Positions 26,887-36,023 of a stretch of 64,000 bases of DNA are shown here, piece after piece (positions within the stretch are counted from its first letter, which is position 1; each line of letters starts with the position of its first letter). Below the pieces are notes generated by a model, which ran no database searches, had not been told where the DNA came from, and worked only from the letters and a program-made list of their open reading frames with translations. This DNA comes from Acidobacteriota bacterium (GTDB lineage: Bacteria; Acidobacteriota; Terriglobia; Terriglobales; Acidobacteriaceae), in NCBI GenBank assembly GCA_023410055.1, contig JAEYQK010000073.1, positions 1 to 64,000 on the forward strand, in the 5' to 3' direction. Made by a program: the position numbers and the translations under genes.

Positions 26887-28098
26887 ATGATTTCGATGAA
26901 GAAGACAGTGCTTGCGGTAGCGATGTTGGGACTGACGATTGCGCCGGTTGAATACGCGACTGCGCAGGCGCAGGCCGCACCGCAATCAACACGCCAGGTC
27001 GGGACGGTGAAGGCGATCAACGGCAAAATCACCTTAACCACGGACGCCGGAGCCGAGTTGAGCGTTGTGGTGGCCGACGGAGCGCGACTGGTTCGTACCG
27101 AGCCAGGGCAAAAGGACCTGACCGGAGCAACGGCTATCACTCTGAAGGATATTCAGGTCGGCGATCGCATGTTGGTGAAGGGCGCGTCTCCTGATGGAGG
27201 TAAGTCGCTGTCCGCGTCATTGATCGTGCTGATGAAGAAGACCTCCATCGCCGAGAAACAGACACGCGAACGCGAAGAGTGGCAGAAGCGCGGCACAGGA
27301 GGCCCCGTCACTGCCGTGGATCTCGCGACGGGAGACATTACGGTTTCGGCTTCGGGCGCTGGCGCAACCAAGGTCGTGAAAGTTCACACGACAAAGAACA
27401 CGATCGTTCGGCGTTACGCTCCGGATTCGGTGAAGTTCGATGACGCAAAGGTTGCGACTCTCGCCGATGTGAAGGTGGGCGATCAACTGCGAGCGCGAGG
27501 CGAACGCAATGCCGATGGTACGGAATTAACGGCTGAAGAGGTCGTCGCAGGAACGTTCCGGAATATTGCGGCAACTGTCATATCGACGGATGCGGCGGCG
27601 AATACGATCACGGTGAACGATTTGGCGACGAAGAAGCCGGTGGTAGTGAAAGTATCGGCTGATTCGCAGATGAAGAAGTTGCCCCCAATGATGGCTCAAG
27701 GCATGGCGATGCGACTAAAAGGCGGAGCGCCCCAAGGCAACGGCAATGGGCCGGGTATGCCGGCGAACGGTCCGGCCGCAGGTGGGCAGTTTCCGGGAGC
27801 AGGCGCTCCCAGGAACGGAAACGGTTTTGGTGGTCCGGGCGCGGGTGCTGGGCGCGGTGGCGACTTCAACCAGATGCTGTCGCGTTTGCCAGCGTTGACG
27901 ATTGGCGAACTCCAGAAGGGGGACGCCGTGATGATCGTAAGCACGCAAGGAAATGGCTCTGACGTTACAGCGATCACGCTATTGAGCGGAGTTGAGCCGA
28001 TACTGACCGCCGCACCGAATGGAAATGGTTCGACTATCTTGTCGCCGTGGTCGCTCGGCGGCGGTGGTGAAGGTGGCGGAGAAGCCTCTGCAGAGTAA
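26887..28098 (+). CDS. Secreted DUF5666-repeat protein with Gly/Pro-rich loop
   Basis: A 403-aa exported protein; the second ATG (26896, MKKTVLAVAMLG) begins the signal peptide proper. It is made of DUF5666-like beta units: VGTVKAINGKITLTTDAGAE, PVTAVDLATGDITVSASGAG and ATVISTDAAANTITVNDL, each followed by a 'VGDxxxxRG/KG' strand. Between the last units lies a Gly/Pro/Asn-rich low-complexity loop (about residues 275-325, NGNGPGMPANGP). The protein is encoded 39 bp upstream of a TonB-type receptor with a similar Gly/Pro-rich insert, so the two may interact in the periplasm or at the surface. No enzymatic motif is visible. Confidence 0.8.
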   Translation: MISMKKTVLAVAMLGLTIAPVEYATAQAQAAPQSTRQVGTVKAINGKITLTTDAGAELSVVVADGARLVRTEPGQKDLTGATAITLKDIQVGDRMLVKGASPDGGKSLSASLIVLMKKTSIAEKQTREREEWQKRGTGGPVTAVDLATGDITVSASGAGATKVVKVHTTKNTIVRRYAPDSVKFDDAKVATLADVKVGDQLRARGERNADGTELTAEEVVAGTFRNIAATVISTDAAANTITVNDLATKKPVVVKVSADSQMKKLPPMMAQGMAMRLKGGAPQGNGNGPGMPANGPAAGGQFPGAGAPRNGNGFGGPGAGAGRGGDFNQMLSRLPALTIGELQKGDAVMIVSTQGNGSDVTAITLLSGVEPILTAAPNGNGSTILSPWSLGGGGEGGGEASAE

Positions 28099-28137
28099 TT
28101 AAAGATCGAAGTACCGGCGTTGATTTAGGAGAGATTG

Positions 28138-31122
28138 ATGAAATCCGCAGTACGAATCATTGGAGTTATTTGCATTTGCCTGTTGGTCACGGTCGGTATG
28201 CAGGCGCAGACTGCAACCGGGACCCTGCATGGCCAGGTTTTGGATCCTTCAGGTGCCGTAGTGACGCAGGCTACCGTTACGGTGTCGTCGGCCAGTGGGC
28301 AAAAGACGACGGTGCAGACGAACGCCAAGGGGCAGTACGAAGTAAAGCTTGCTCCGGGGAAATACAATCTGCGGATCCAATCCAAGGGCTTCGCTGCATA
28401 CGATCTGGCGGATGTGAACGTGACGGCAGGAGATACGCCGGGCTTGGACATTTCGCTGGAAGTTGCCGTGGAGCAACAGCAGGTAACGGTGGAGGCAGAG
28501 AACTCAAGCGTGAACACCGAGGCTGACTCCAACGCCAATTCGATCGTGCTGAAGGGCAAGGACCTTGATGCGTTGTCGGATGACCCGGACGAGTTGCAGT
28601 CGGATCTCGAGGCACTGGCGGGACCTTCGGCGGGACCGAACGGCGGACAAATCTACATCGATGGATTCAGCAACGGCACACTACCGCCCAAGTCGTCGAT
28701 ACGCGAAATTCGGGTGAACCAGAATCCATTCTCGGCGCAGTACGACAGGCTTGGATTCGGGCGCGTCGAAGTGTTCACGAAGCCTGGAACGGACAAGTAT
28801 CACGGCCAGTTCATGATGAACGCGAACCATAGGATATTCAACGCGCGGAATCCGTTCTTGGATAATGCGGTCGGGATACCGGATTATCACTCCACGATGC
28901 TCATGGCGAATTTCGGCGGGCCCATCAACAAGAAGTCGTCTTTCTTCTTCAATTTCCACCGCCGTCAAATGAGCGACGCCACAATTGCCACCGGCGGTTG
29001 GCTACCCTGTGCCGGATTCGACCTTGCGCCATGCTCGACATTTGCGCCGGTGAGCTATGGCAACGCGTTTGCGACACCGCAGGTCCGTTGGGAAGTGAGC
29101 CCACGCCTCGATTATCAGGTAACGCCGAATAACACACTGACGGTGCGGTACGAGTACGAGGATTCGAACCGCCAGAACCTCGGGTTGGGACAGTTCAGTT
29201 TGCCGTCGCAATTGAACGTGACTTCAAATGGCGCTGAACATAACCTGCAGATCAGCGATACCCAGGTCATCAACTCGACGATGATCAACGAAACGCGTTT
29301 CCAGTTCGTGAAGGATGACTCTACCCAGATAGACAAGTCGCCCTTGGCAGGCATGGCTGCGATCACGGTCATGGATGCGTTCAGTGCAGGCAGTAGCAGA
29401 GGCAACAGCAGCAATCAGCAGAACCATTACGAGTTCCAGAATTACACGTCCAAGGTGCATGGCCTGCATTTCCTTCGATTCGGCGGACGAGTACGCGTGA
29501 ATACGCAAAACATGAATTCCTGGTCGAATCAGTATGGGACGTTCACGTATACATCGCCGACAGCATATTACCTGGTCAACTACTTTGCGTACCTTGCGGG
29601 GCCGAATCCGGATCTTGCTGCCTTACGTTCGACTTGCCAGGGCTGGGTCAGTAACGGTCTGACTTCTGTAGCGGGATGGTCAACTGATGTGCGTTTCCCC
29701 ACAACGAATGGGGACTGCGGAATCGCGCAGTTTACGCAGACGCTGGGCAATCCGGCTGCCAGCGTTTCCCAGACCGATGCGGGGCTGTACGCGGAAGATG
29801 ATTGGCGGATTCGTCCCAATGTAACGTTGAGTTACGGACTGCGATTCGAGACGCAGAACAACGTCGATAACCGTGCGAATTTCGCTCCAAGGTTGGGCAT
29901 TGCCTGGGGACTCGGAAAGAGCAAGGCGCCAAAGACGGTCCTGCGTGCCGGATTCGGAATGTTTTATGACCGTTTCGGCCAAGGTAATGTGCTGCAGGTG
30001 ATTCGGAGCAACATGAGCAATCCGCAGCTCAACTATCTCGTGAGAGAGCCTAACTCAATCGTGTCGACAGATATTGTCGATCCCAATAGTCCGCCTCCAT
30101 CGACGGTTTACAGCGTCAGTCCGGACCTCCGCCTTCCGTACACAATGCAGGTTGCAACAACGCTGGAACGGCAGTTGACTAAGACCTCAAAGGTGACCGT
30201 CAGCTATGTCGCGTCCCGCGGACTGCACCAGTTGGCGATGGAGAACATGTCAGGGACGAGCTTGAATCGCTTGTACATGTATGACTCGACTGGCACTTTC
30301 AAACAGAACCAGCTGATGATCAACTCGAACTATTCGATAGGGCGGTACGTGTCGCTGACGGGCTTTTACGTCTACGGGCACGCGAACAGCAACACGAACG
30401 GCGGGTTCCCGATGGTGCCGTTTGACCTAAAGGCAGATTGGGGCCGCAGCAGTTGGGATGTGCGGCATCGAGGCATGATCATGGGGTCAATCAATCTGCC
30501 TCGCGGATTCAGACTGAATCCGATGATCAATTTCTCCTCAAGCCGGCCTTACACCATTTACGGACCGGACGATCTGAACGGTGACGGCATTCAGAACAAT
30601 GATCGGCCGTGGTTCAGTAATGCATGCACTGGATTGCCGATGGGCACTTCATCGGGGAACGTCTACAACACGGTACTGGGATGCTTCTCGATGGTCGATA
30701 CCGGACTCGGTCGCGTGCCTGTCAATTACGCGAAAGGACCTTCGAACTTTAGCACCAACCTGCGCATCAGCAAGACCTTCGGGCTGGGAAAGAAAGCTGA
30801 GTCGAGTGCGAATGCGGGACCGGGTGGTGGTGGGTTTGGTGGACCCGGGGGCCCCGGCGGCGGTCGCGGCCATGGTGGACCGGGTGGTGGCATGCCGGGT
30901 GGCGGTTTCGGACGCATGATGGGCGGTGGTGGTTCTGGCCAGCGCTACAGTCTGACGTTCTCGGCGTCGGCTCGCAACTTGTTCAACAACGTAAATGCGG
31001 CGACTCCGACGGGCAACCTGAGTTCGCCGACGTTTGCGGAGTCTACGGCTTTGGCTGGTGGATTCGGGCAGCCTCCGTCGGCAAACCGCCGCATCGATTT
31101 TCAAGTGCAGTTTGGCTTCTAG
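28138..31122 (+). CDS. Oar-like TonB-dependent outer-membrane receptor
   Basis: A 994-aa outer-membrane protein. ATG at 28138 has AGGAGA upstream and a signal peptide ending MQAQ. The N-terminal carboxypeptidase-regulatory-like Ig domain (GTLHGQVLDPSGAVVTQATV, about residues 28-110) is followed by a plug-like domain with IYIDGFSNGTLPPKSSIREI and RLGFGRVEVFTKPGTDKYHG, then a long beta-barrel of aromatic-rich strands ending in FQVQFGF, a correct terminal signature for BAM insertion. Near the C-terminus is a Gly/Pro-rich insert (about 890-935, GGPGGGFGRMMGGGGSG-like). Acidobacteria carry dozens of such Oar-like receptors thought to import glycans or large molecules. No TonB box was assigned with certainty. 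Confidence 0.9.
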   Translation: MKSAVRIIGVICICLLVTVGMQAQTATGTLHGQVLDPSGAVVTQATVTVSSASGQKTTVQTNAKGQYEVKLAPGKYNLRIQSKGFAAYDLADVNVTAGDTPGLDISLEVAVEQQQVTVEAENSSVNTEADSNANSIVLKGKDLDALSDDPDELQSDLEALAGPSAGPNGGQIYIDGFSNGTLPPKSSIREIRVNQNPFSAQYDRLGFGRVEVFTKPGTDKYHGQFMMNANHRIFNARNPFLDNAVGIPDYHSTMLMANFGGPINKKSSFFFNFHRRQMSDATIATGGWLPCAGFDLAPCSTFAPVSYGNAFATPQVRWEVSPRLDYQVTPNNTLTVRYEYEDSNRQNLGLGQFSLPSQLNVTSNGAEHNLQISDTQVINSTMINETRFQFVKDDSTQIDKSPLAGMAAITVMDAFSAGSSRGNSSNQQNHYEFQNYTSKVHGLHFLRFGGRVRVNTQNMNSWSNQYGTFTYTSPTAYYLVNYFAYLAGPNPDLAALRSTCQGWVSNGLTSVAGWSTDVRFPTTNGDCGIAQFTQTLGNPAASVSQTDAGLYAEDDWRIRPNVTLSYGLRFETQNNVDNRANFAPRLGIAWGLGKSKAPKTVLRAGFGMFYDRFGQGNVLQVIRSNMSNPQLNYLVREPNSIVSTDIVDPNSPPPSTVYSVSPDLRLPYTMQVATTLERQLTKTSKVTVSYVASRGLHQLAMENMSGTSLNRLYMYDSTGTFKQNQLMINSNYSIGRYVSLTGFYVYGHANSNTNGGFPMVPFDLKADWGRSSWDVRHRGMIMGSINLPRGFRLNPMINFSSSRPYTIYGPDDLNGDGIQNNDRPWFSNACTGLPMGTSSGNVYNTVLGCFSMVDTGLGRVPVNYAKGPSNFSTNLRISKTFGLGKKAESSANAGPGGGGFGGPGGPGGGRGHGGPGGGMPGGGFGRMMGGGGSGQRYSLTFSASARNLFNNVNAATPTGNLSSPTFAESTALAGGFGQPPSANRRIDFQVQFGF

Positions 31123-31146
31123 CAGTATTGACCTCCCTACGGTCTT

Positions 31147-31180
31147 GGAGCGCCTTCTCTCTCGGCGCTCCGTTTTTTTT
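31147..31180 (+). terminator. Strong intrinsic terminator
   Basis: GGAGCGCC (31147-31154) and GGCGCTCC (31164-31171) form a perfect 8-bp stem followed by eight T (31173-31180), 25 bases past the receptor stop. It is the clearest terminator of the window. Confidence 0.92.
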
Positions 31181-31294
31181 GCTGTGAAATTGCCGTGCTA
31201 GTTTTGTGCGAGAGGTAAAACTCCCTTTCAGCGACACGCTTCCTACTAACGATCTCCGCTCAATGTTACCGGCGGAAAATTGTCGGAGGATGCG

Positions 31295-33310
31295 ATGCGC
31301 TTTTCCATTCGCCTGAACACGATTGCAGTCATCTTGTTGTGGATGACGATTCCTGTGTTGTGCCGCGCACAGCAGGACTACTCGAAATCAGCACCGATCT
31401 TTCCCAACGTGATAGCCCCTTATAAGCCGCGTCAGGTGCCGCAACCGAACCTCACTAATTCAGCGCGAGTTGACCAGTTGCTCCGTGACGGGAAGTTCAT
31501 CCTATCGCTGGACGATGCAATAGCTCTGGCGCTGGAGAACAATCTGGATCTCGTCATAGCACGATATAACTTGCCTATCGCGGATACCGACGTATTAAGG
31601 ACCAAGTCGGGCGCGAGCGTGCGAGGCGTCAATACTGGCATCGTTTCGGGTACACCCGGAGGCGGAGTCGGCAGCATTGGGGCGTCAGGCGGAGGCGCTG
31701 GTGGAACGTCATCGGCCGCCGGTGGCGCCGGAACGGGGACTTTAGGAATTGTCTCTTCGACGCTTGGTGTTGGTCCTCCCGTCGACTCGTATGATCCCGT
31801 ACTCACGTCCGCGCTGAATATTCAACACTCGAACACTCCGCAATCGAACACCTTCATCGCGGGCGTTTCGGATATTCTGCAGAACACGGCCAACGTCAAC
31901 TTCTCCTACAACCAGGCCTTTAGCACGGGGACCCTGCTGACCGTCAGCGACGATAACACCCGCCTCACTACCAACAGCACTCGCAGCACTCTGGTCCCAC
32001 AGCTTACGACGGCGTTTCTGGTGCAGTTTCGACAACACCTGCTGCAAGGGCTTAGCCGGACGACGAACCGACGGTTCATCATCATTGCCCGCAACAACCG
32101 TGAGATCGCCGACATCGCGTTTCGGCAGCAAGTGATATTCACCGTCACTCAGATCCAGAACTTGTACTGGAACCTGGTAAGCGCGTATCAGGATTTCAAT
32201 GCGAATCAGCGAAGCCTTGCACTGGCGCAACAGCTGGAGTCGAACAATCGGAAGCAGCTGCAAGAGGGAACGCTGGCGGTGCTGGATGTTGTCAATGCAC
32301 AGGCGCAGGTTGCAACGGCATACCAGAATCTGATTATTTCCCAGAACAATCTGCAGTTGCAGCAGCTATTGATGAAGAATGCCCTAACCCGGAACGGTCG
32401 AAATGCGCTTCTGGCCGCCGCCCAAGTGATTCCAACGGACAAGATGGAACTCCCTTCGAACGAAGCGGTGGTTCCCACGCAGGATTTGATTAACGAAGCT
32501 CTCCAGAATCGGCCCGAGTTGGCTTCGGCACGTATCGACCTCACGAATAGGCAAATCAGCAAGACGGCAGCTAAGAATGCTCTCTTGCCGGTCGTTGATC
32601 TAGTTGCGAACTATGGTGGCTCCGGGCTGGCCGGAGACCCAAACCCGTTTCTGTCGGCGTTCGCTGGCGTCCCGAGCACGACTGTCGCAAGAACCGGATT
32701 CTTCGATGCTCTCACTGCAGTTGGGAGTCATCCTACGTACTTTGTGGGCTTGAGCCTGGATATTCCGATAAGAAACCGGGCGGCTCAAGCTGATCAAGTA
32801 CGGTCCGAGCTTGAGTTCAGGCAAGCGCAAGTGCGCATGCAGCAGTTGGAAAACCAGATCACCATCGACGTCCGCAATGCGCAGTTTGCCGTGCAGCAGA
32901 ACAGGGCCAGGGTTGACGCGGCTATTCAGGCGCGTGACTATGCGGCGCAGGTCCTCGATGCAGAACAGAAAAAGCTCGCGCAGGGTATCAGTACGACGTT
33001 CAACGTTCTGACCGATATGACGAACCTTGCGACAGCTGAGTCGAACCTGGTTGCCGCGATGACAACTTACGAGCAGTCACGGGTGCAGCTCGACGTCGTG
33101 ACGGGGCGGACACTGGAGAATCTGGGTATCGATATCGCAGATGCCGAGTCGGGGAACGTGTCACACATGCCGCATGTACCGGGCGTTGTGCCTAACAATG
33201 AGCCGACTAGTTCCCCCAATGCGCCAGTGCAGATGCCGCCTGCTCAACCGCTGCAAATGCCGCGGGTGCCGCAGACCGCCCCGCAGAGTACCGCTCCACC
33301 CCAGAGATGA
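31295..33310 (+). CDS. TolC-family outer-membrane channel protein
   Basis: A 671-aa protein. ATG at 31295 has GGAGGA 4 bases upstream and a signal peptide (RLNTIAVILLWMTIPVLCRA). LDDAIALALENNLDLVIARYN begins the first TolC/OEP helical repeat; a second set of long helices starts at NRQISKTAAKNALLPVVDLV, with ATAESNLVAAMTTYEQSRVQ near the end. It is longer than usual TolC (about 450-500 aa) because of a Gly/Ser/Ala-rich insertion near residues 110-155 and a Pro/Gln-rich tail (about 50 residues). The trimeric channel would span the outer membrane and serve efflux or secretion. No RND or MFP partner is adjacent. It follows the TonB receptor, past a strong terminator. Confidence 0.9.
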   Translation: MRFSIRLNTIAVILLWMTIPVLCRAQQDYSKSAPIFPNVIAPYKPRQVPQPNLTNSARVDQLLRDGKFILSLDDAIALALENNLDLVIARYNLPIADTDVLRTKSGASVRGVNTGIVSGTPGGGVGSIGASGGGAGGTSSAAGGAGTGTLGIVSSTLGVGPPVDSYDPVLTSALNIQHSNTPQSNTFIAGVSDILQNTANVNFSYNQAFSTGTLLTVSDDNTRLTTNSTRSTLVPQLTTAFLVQFRQHLLQGLSRTTNRRFIIIARNNREIADIAFRQQVIFTVTQIQNLYWNLVSAYQDFNANQRSLALAQQLESNNRKQLQEGTLAVLDVVNAQAQVATAYQNLIISQNNLQLQQLLMKNALTRNGRNALLAAAQVIPTDKMELPSNEAVVPTQDLINEALQNRPELASARIDLTNRQISKTAAKNALLPVVDLVANYGGSGLAGDPNPFLSAFAGVPSTTVARTGFFDALTAVGSHPTYFVGLSLDIPIRNRAAQADQVRSELEFRQAQVRMQQLENQITIDVRNAQFAVQQNRARVDAAIQARDYAAQVLDAEQKKLAQGISTTFNVLTDMTNLATAESNLVAAMTTYEQSRVQLDVVTGRTLENLGIDIADAESGNVSHMPHVPGVVPNNEPTSSPNAPVQMPPAQPLQMPRVPQTAPQSTAPPQR

Positions 33311-33383
33311 CGAGGTGGAAATCGCGAGCGGCTGGTCGAAACTCGACGTCAGTTGAGGACATCGTAAGACAGAGGGCACTGAT

Positions 33384-33941
33384 ATGTGTTGCGGCGCGAG
33401 CAGCTACGGGTTGAGCTTCATTCACGATCGAAAGCTGTTCCAGGAACTGGAGCGCATGGTCGAGGAAGACCGGCGAGTTCATGCGGAATCGGGTGAAATC
33501 TCGATACTCAACGAAATGCATCAGAGCCATGCGGATCGGTTAAAGGCCATCATTGCAGAACACGGATGGCCGGGGCACGCGCTGGTCGGGCACGAAGGAA
33601 ACACCTACGCGTGGAGGATTGCACAGCATGCGACGTGCGACCTTGAGTTTCAGCGGTGGGTGCTGATGTTGATCAAGGATGCGGTTGCAAGGCGGGACGC
33701 GCCGATGGCGCACGAGGCACAGTTGGAAGACTTGATTCGGATCACGGAAGGGCGTCCACAGCTTTACGGCACTCAGTTGGAGATCGACGCCGATGGATTG
33801 ATGAGCCCGCTGCCGATCGAGGACGCGGCGCATGTGAATGATCGCCGCCGCGCTGCCGGCTTAGGGCGTCTGGAGAAGCGAGTGCGGGTCGTGCGTGATG
33901 AAGCTGCACTGGTTGGCAGTGGAACTCGAAACTCGCGCTGA
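33384..33941 (+). CDS. DUF6624-type protein
   Basis: A 185-aa protein that I recognise as DUF6624-like from the block ILNEMHQSHADRLKAIIAEHGW followed by GHEGNTYAWRIAQHATCDLEFQ and, later, ITEGRPQLYGTQL. Conserved His residues (MHQSH, EHGWPG, AQHA) hint at an enzyme or metal site, but the function of the family is unknown. A leading MCCG is odd and might be a lipid or metal attachment site; no signal peptide is visible. It lies 73 bp after the TolC-like gene and could be cotranscribed. Confidence 0.7.
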   Translation: MCCGASSYGLSFIHDRKLFQELERMVEEDRRVHAESGEISILNEMHQSHADRLKAIIAEHGWPGHALVGHEGNTYAWRIAQHATCDLEFQRWVLMLIKDAVARRDAPMAHEAQLEDLIRITEGRPQLYGTQLEIDADGLMSPLPIEDAAHVNDRRRAAGLGRLEKRVRVVRDEAALVGSGTRNSR

Positions 33942-33947
33942 ATCGTC

Positions 33948-34331
33948 TCAGGCCTTTTTCTCTTTCAAGAACGGCGCCGTGCCTCCTGAAGCCGGACTTG
34001 CGCTCGGGTCCGTCGTGTAGTGAACAGGGTTGGTGCCGGTTCGGCGCAGTTCGGATTCCGTCCTGGAGACGGTCTGGCCTGGCCCAGCTGTGATCGGCTC
34101 ACGCACTCCAGTGAAATTCGGCACGTGAGTCTCGCTACGCGAGTCCTCGGGTTCGAGCTGACCTTCCCGCCAGTGATCGTGATTCCAGTTGTGCGTTAGT
34201 GCGCGGGGTTTAAGCAATTTGGGAATCAGCAATACTGCTGTCGTACCGATGGCGACGCCGATAAGCAGGCTTTTTAGTGCCAAGGTAATCCTCCGTGAGC
34301 TGCCATGGGATTTCACGCTGCCACTGGCCAT
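33948..34331 (-). CDS. Small membrane-anchored protein downstream of the SDR gene
   Basis: A 127-aa protein with one N-terminal helix (LALKSLLIGVAIGTTAVLLIP) and a hydrophilic, Thr/Pro-rich tail containing HNWNHDHWREGQL. ATG at 34331 overlaps the end of the SDR gene by 19 bp, so the two are cotranscribed and translation is coupled. The SDR protein has a helix at its own C-terminus, so the two products may meet in the membrane. No family was recognised. Confidence 0.6.
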   Translation of the reverse strand: MASGSVKSHGSSRRITLALKSLLIGVAIGTTAVLLIPKLLKPRALTHNWNHDHWREGQLEPEDSRSETHVPNFTGVREPITAGPGQTVSRTESELRRTGTNPVHYTTDPSASPASGGTAPFLKEKKA

Positions 34332-35362
34332 GATTCCGACTCTTGCCGAGATCGTGATTGTGATCGCGAGCGAAGATACGCGGCGATTCCCGTACCGAGG
34401 GCGGCAGCGGTCGCGGCACCGATCCACCCAACATGTTCGAGGGCCCACAATTCGCGGCTGAAATTCTTGGCGCGGTCATCAAATGAGCCGTGGGCACCGT
34501 GGTCACGATTACCGTCAACTGGATTCCAAAGGTTGTTGGGACGGTTTGGGTCTTCGAAGCCGTCGTGCTGCTGCGAGTCGTAGCCGGTTCGACCGAGATA
34601 TTGGTCGAGCAGTCCGGGGACGAGCTTCTGGCCGACGACGGCCATGAGCGTAGATCCGCCGAGCTCCAGTTGGCGACGGCGATGATGGGCCGCCCAGTAG
34701 ATTCCGCGAGCGGCTACTTCGGGTTCGTAGATGGGCGGCACGGGTTGAGCTTTGTGTGTGAGGCGGCTCTTGACCCAGCTGAACTGGGGCGTGTTCAGGG
34801 CCGGCATGTTGACCATGGTTATGTGGACGTTGCTGCGATCATGGATCAGTTCGCAACGGATCGAGTCGGTAAAGCCTGCGATTCCGTGCTTCGCGCCGCA
34901 GTAGGCGGATTGCAGGGGAATGCTGCGGTAGGCGAGGGCGGAGCCGACCTGCACGATGGTTCCGCGGTCGCGCGGGAGCATGCGTTTGAGAGCGGACATG
35001 GTGCCGTAAACGAAGCCGAGATACGTGACTTCGGTGACACGGCGGAATTCTTCTGCGGTCATCTCTTTGAATGGAGAGAAGACGGAAACCATCGCGTCGT
35101 TGACCCAGACGTCGATGGGGCCGAACTTCTTCTCGACCGCTTCGGCAGCGGCTTCGACCTGCTTGGAATCGGAGACGTCGGTCGGCAAGACCATGCCTTC
35201 TCCGCCGAGGTGTTCGGCATCTTTCTTCGCAGCTTCCAGACCGGCGCGACCGCGGGCGAGCAATCCTATCTGGGCTCCATGCTTGGCAAATTCGCGGACG
35301 GCGGCTCTTCCCACCCCGGCAGAGGCACCGGTTATGACGACTACTTCCTTCTTTTTGGCCAT
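34313..35362 (-). CDS. Short-chain dehydrogenase with C-terminal membrane helix
   Basis: A 349-aa SDR-family oxidoreductase. The NAD(P) motif is TGASAGVGRAAVREF, the catalytic residues are Ser in VQVGSALAYRS, Tyr and Lys in SAYCGAKHG. The usual NNAG is changed to VNDAM, which is common in this subgroup. The classical domain ends near residue 260; an extension of about 90 residues contains a disordered linker and a helix (WIGAATAAALGTGIAAYL) that probably anchors the enzyme to the membrane. The substrate is unknown. It is divergent from the cytidine deaminase gene. Confidence 0.88.
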   Translation of the reverse strand: MAKKKEVVVITGASAGVGRAAVREFAKHGAQIGLLARGRAGLEAAKKDAEHLGGEGMVLPTDVSDSKQVEAAAEAVEKKFGPIDVWVNDAMVSVFSPFKEMTAEEFRRVTEVTYLGFVYGTMSALKRMLPRDRGTIVQVGSALAYRSIPLQSAYCGAKHGIAGFTDSIRCELIHDRSNVHITMVNMPALNTPQFSWVKSRLTHKAQPVPPIYEPEVAARGIYWAAHHRRRQLELGGSTLMAVVGQKLVPGLLDQYLGRTGYDSQQHDGFEDPNRPNNLWNPVDGNRDHGAHGSFDDRAKNFSRELWALEHVGWIGAATAAALGTGIAAYLRSRSQSRSRQESESWPVAA

Positions 35363-35570
35363 GCTTGGATGGATGCGGTCGGAACATTTCGCTTTGCCGC
35401 GGGTGAGTACCGGAAATATCGAAAAAGCAGCGTTTTATCTCCTTGACTAGCAGCAGCTTCTAACTTCTAATTCCCCTTTATCCCAGCTTTTTGAAGACCG
35501 TAAGCTCGGCCTGAAAGAGCGCGGCTGAAAGGCGCGCATTCGCGCCAGAGACACGATTACGGAGACGATT

Positions 35571-36011
35571 ATGTCGGCGCCACTACCTAACAATGAACAA
35601 ACGCCGCTCTCAGCGGCGGAACGCGATCTGCTGCTCGAAAAGGCGAAGGCAGCGCTCCACAATGCGTACGCACCGTATTCCAAGTACATGGTTGGAGCGG
35701 CCCTGCTGACGGAAGCCGGAAACGTGTACACCGGCTGCAACGTCGAGAACTCCTCGTATGGGCTCACGAACTGTGCAGAGCGGAGCGCGATCTTTTCGGC
35801 TGTTACCGCCGAGGGCAGCGGGATGCACATACGGGCGATCGCCGTATGGAGCAATCCTGAAGGTCCGTGTTCGCCGTGCGGAGCATGTCGCCAGGTGATC
35901 TTTGAGTTCGGGCCGAAGGCAATCGTTTTGTTTCAGGGACTGGACGGTATCGAAGAAGTGGTTGCGTCAGAGTTGTTGCCGTATGGCTTTCTCTTCGAGG
36001 CTTCCTGCTAG
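35571..36011 (+). CDS. cdd: Cytidine deaminase
   Basis: A 146-aa homotetrameric-type zinc cytidine deaminase, converting (deoxy)cytidine to (deoxy)uridine. The substrate-binding region is YSKYMVGAALLTEAGNVYTG; the catalytic motif CAERSAIF carries the zinc Cys and the proton-shuttle Glu, and PCSPCGACRQVIFEF supplies the two other zinc cysteines. GGAGACG precedes the ATG. It is the first gene of the nucleoside salvage cluster and lies 12 bp upstream of the phosphorylase. Confidence 0.95.
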   Translation: MSAPLPNNEQTPLSAAERDLLLEKAKAALHNAYAPYSKYMVGAALLTEAGNVYTGCNVENSSYGLTNCAERSAIFSAVTAEGSGMHIRAIAVWSNPEGPCSPCGACRQVIFEFGPKAIVLFQGLDGIEEVVASELLPYGFLFEASC

Positions 36012-36023
36012 GGAAGGATTCTC

